Part shown: positions 62,249 through 64,000 of the stretch, piece by piece | Layout: each line of letters opens with the position of its first letter | Numbering within the stretch: the first letter of the stretch is position 1 | From: Frondihabitans sp. PAMC 28766 | GTDB taxonomy: Bacteria; Actinomycetota; Actinomycetes; Actinomycetales; Microbacteriaceae | Assembly (NCBI RefSeq): GCF_001577365.1 | Contig: NZ_CP014513.1 | Coordinates: 3,906,001 to 3,970,000 of the forward strand | DNA length: 64,000 nucleotides | Direction: 5' to 3' | Made by a program: the position numbers and the translations under genes | Notes under the pieces: model-generated | Told to the model about the DNA's origin: nothing | Seen by the model: only the letters and a program-made list of their open reading frames with translations | Database searches by the model: none

Positions 62249-62259
62249 TGGTCCAATCA
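62249..62259. promoter_or_regulatory. Putative FadR-like operator before the acyl-CoA dehydrogenase/ligase pair
   Basis: TGGTCCAATCA differs from TGGT-N3-ACCA at one base. It sits directly upstream of an AT-rich AATATACT stretch that may be the promoter of one of the divergent genes. Confidence 0.45.
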
Positions 62260-62310
62260 TAATATACTTCTCCTGACGACGCCTCGTCGTGACAATCAAA
62301 GGAGATTGGC

Positions 62311-63882
62311 ATGTGGCTTTATTCGGAGATCAAGACGATCGGCGACATTCCCCGTCATTTCGGCCGGACGACTCCCCACGCCCCTGCGCTGATCGATGCG
62401 AACGGACCGATCTCGTTCGCCGAACTGGACCGGCGCTCGAATGCCGTGGCGAATCTGATCCGCGGGCTGGGCCTCTCCTCACAGGCCCGGGTCGGCTATC
62501 TCGGCAAGAACTCGACTCGCTTCTTCGAGTTCTTGTTTGGCGCCAACAAGGCGGACACCGCCCTTCTGACTCTGAACTGGCGGCTGGCTGCACCCGAGCT
62601 CGCCGAAGTCTTGCGCGACTCGACGCCGGAACTCCTTTTGATCGATCGCGAATTCGCCGATGTCGCCGCCGCGATCGTCTCGCTGAGCGGCATCACGTGC
62701 CGTCAGCTCGTCTACGACTCCCAAGCCCCGGGCTCGTCCGAGCTCGACGCACTCCTGGCCGACTCGTCCACGGACGACCCGGCCATCGACGTCGATCCCT
62801 GGTCGACGTCCGTTCTCATGTACACCTCGGGGACGACCGGCACTCCGAAGGGCGTCAAGATGTCGCACCAGGGGTACCTCTTCTTACGGCTCTGCGAACA
62901 CCTCGAGCCCTCCTTCGACTACGACGCGAGCGACATCATGCTCACGGTCATGCCCCTCTTCCACGCCATGGGCGTGGGTCTTTCCCTCCAGGCGATCTAC
63001 AACGGGGCCGCCATCGCCGTTTACCCGATGCCGGATCCGGGCACCCTCATCACCCTGATCGCTCGCGACCGCCCCACCCTCGTGCCGATCGTGCCCACCG
63101 TGATCCAGATGCTGCTCGACCACCCGGATGCCGCACACGCCGACTATTCGTCGGTGCGACTCGTCGTCTACGCGGGATCGTCCATCAGCCCGTTCCTCTT
63201 GAAGCGGGCCATCACAGAGATGGGCTGCGACTTCCTGCAGTTCTACGGCGGCACCGAGACCGCGGCCGGTGTGACGTTCCTGCGACCGTCTGACCACCGC
63301 TCCGGTGACGAAACCCTCCTGAAGTCGTGCGGCAGCCCGCTGCCCCTGGTGGAGTTCCGAGTCGTCGGCTTCGACGGCGCCGACGCGCCTGACGGTGTCG
63401 TCGGCGAGTTCTGGATCCGGACGCCCTCGATCACCACCGGGTACTACAACAAGCCCGAGCAGACCGCCGAAGCGCTCGAGGGCGGCTGGTACCACTCGGG
63501 CGACGCCGGTTATCGGGATGCGAACGGCTACCTCTACATCGTCGACCGGGTCAAAGACATGATCGTCTCGGGAGGTGAGAACGTCTACTCGACGGAGGTC
63601 GAGAACGCCCTCGTCACTCTCGAGGGCGTGCAGATGTGCGCGGTCGTGGGCGTGCCCGACGAGAAGTGGGGCGAGCGGATCGTCGCCTTCATCGTTCCGA
63701 AGGCGGGCTCGTCCGTCTCCGAGGCCGAGGTCATGCTCCACTGCCGCGAGCGCATCGCCGGCTACAAGGTGCCGAAGCAGGTGAAGTTCGTGGAGGCGCT
63801 GCCCATCACTGCGAGCGGCAAAGTGATGAAGAGGCAGCTGGTCGCCGAGTTCGTGGCCGCGTCGGCCGTGGCCGAGGGCTGA
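62311..63882 (+). CDS. AMP-dependent acyl-CoA synthetase
   Basis: A 523-residue ligase with a canonical P-loop [44 protein letters not shown] and [14 protein letters not shown], plus the catalytic Lys in [20 protein letters not shown] precedes the ATG. It activates a fatty or aromatic acid to CoA thioester for the local beta-oxidation genes and is followed 2 bp later by a CoA-transferase gene. Confidence 0.93.
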   Translation: MWLYSEIKTIGDIPRHFGRTTPHAPALIDANGPISFAELDRRSNAVANLIRGLGLSSQARVGYLGKNSTRFFEFLFGANKADTALLTLNWRLAAPELAEVLRDSTPELLLIDREFADVAAAIVSLSGITCRQLVYDSQAPGSSELDALLADSSTDDPAIDVDPWSTSVLMYTSGTTGTPKGVKMSHQGYLFLRLCEHLEPSFDYDASDIMLTVMPLFHAMGVGLSLQAIYNGAAIAVYPMPDPGTLITLIARDRPTLVPIVPTVIQMLLDHPDAAHADYSSVRLVVYAGSSISPFLLKRAITEMGCDFLQFYGGTETAAGVTFLRPSDHRSGDETLLKSCGSPLPLVEFRVVGFDGADAPDGVVGEFWIRTPSITTGYYNKPEQTAEALEGGWYHSGDAGYRDANGYLYIVDRVKDMIVSGGENVYSTEVENALVTLEGVQMCAVVGVPDEKWGERIVAFIVPKAGSSVSEAEVMLHCRERIAGYKVPKQVKFVEALPITASGKVMKRQLVAEFVAASAVAEG

Positions 63883-63884
63883 CG

Positions 63885-64000
63885 GTGTCGGCCGGAGCCC
63901 TCGAGGGAATTCGGGTCCTCGAGTTCGGCTCCACCGGCCCCGGTCCCTTCTGCGGAATGATGCTCGCCGATCACGGCGCGGATGTCGTGCGCGTCGAGCG
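63885..64000 (+). CDS. CaiB/BaiF-type CoA transferase, 5' part only
   Basis: The first 38 codons are in the window. The reading [20 protein letters not shown] and [11 protein letters not shown] is the conserved start of family III CoA transferases/alpha-methylacyl-CoA racemases. It would move CoA between acids or epimerise a 2-methylacyl-CoA. The start is GTG, with a 2-bp gap from the acyl-CoA ligase. Confidence 0.85.
   Translation, partial: MSAGALEGIRVLEFGSTGPGPFCGMMLADHGADVVRVE

Noticed and set aside
1..64000. CRISPR arrays or insertion sequences
   Set aside because: No direct repeats with unique spacers, no transposase genes and no terminal repeats with coding cargo were found; the short tandem arrays have no spacers.

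Overview
The window is high-GC chromosomal DNA from an actinobacterium, most likely a member of the Microbacteriaceae. This rests on the frequent GTG starts, the dense 4-nt start/stop overlaps, the split secE-nusG-rplK-rplA and rplJ-rplL blocks, a NusG with a long acidic N-terminus, paired single-domain MaoC proteins next to murB, and a type III polyketide synthase cluster. Taxonomy is inferred from gene content only. No phage, integron, insertion sequence or CRISPR array is seen.

Layout. 1-6.5 kb: the 5' part of a HerA-like ATPase gene, a TetR regulator, an LCP cell-wall protein, a HIT protein, and the transsulfuration pair cystathionine gamma-synthase and cystathionine beta-synthase. 6.6-10.3 kb: a two-gene operon of a membrane dCache-HAMP-cyclase protein and an MscS-type channel carrying a cyclic-nucleotide-binding-like domain; both signalling domains lack canonical residues. 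10.4-14.1 kb: an ABC exporter and a TPR/LuxR regulator. 14.2-15.4 kb: rplJ-rplL behind an attenuator leader. 15.4-20.5 kb: palindromic repeats, an OmpR-type two-component system, and a divergent MacB/FtsX-like ABC transporter. 20.5-29.3 kb: a carbohydrate uptake and catabolism operon (binding protein, two permeases, ThuA-like, Gfo/Idh, LacI, PD40) with a divergent ROK gene. 29.3-31.8 kb: a YqaJ-type nuclease, a Pr6Pr membrane protein and a quinone-oxidoreductase-like enzyme. 31.9-34.8 kb: rplA, rplK, nusG, secE, tRNA-Trp. 35-38.3 kb: an aminotransferase, murB and two MaoC genes. 38.6-42.6 kb: UbiA prenyltransferase, FAD monooxygenase, methyltransferase and type III PKS, probably making a prenylated or methoxylated alkylquinol-type lipid. 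43-45.7 kb: etfB-etfA-cytochrome b. 45.8-51.2 kb: a complete isobutyryl-CoA (valine) degradation operon. 52.5-64 kb: a second catabolic island (two acyl-CoA ligases, alcohol and aldehyde dehydrogenases, SDR, acyl-CoA dehydrogenase, enoyl-CoA hydratase, aminoglycoside-phosphotransferase-like protein, start of a CoA-transferase gene).

Four divergent promoter regions between 45.6 and 62.3 kb share FadR-like motifs of the form TGGT-N3-ACCA. This suggests that ETF, valine degradation and the second catabolic island form one regulon. Acyl-CoA dehydrogenases of both islands would feed electrons to ETF, and the co-transcribed b-type cytochrome could be the membrane entry point.

Five genes (rplL, a PD40 gene, a lacI-type gene, an aminotransferase gene, a 3-hydroxyisobutyryl-CoA hydrolase gene) carry apparent 1-nt deletions, four of them clearly in C/G runs, with intact frames on both sides. 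Because rplL is essential, sequencing or assembly error is the likeliest explanation. One locus (51.8-52.5 kb) looks like a genuine decayed pseudogene.
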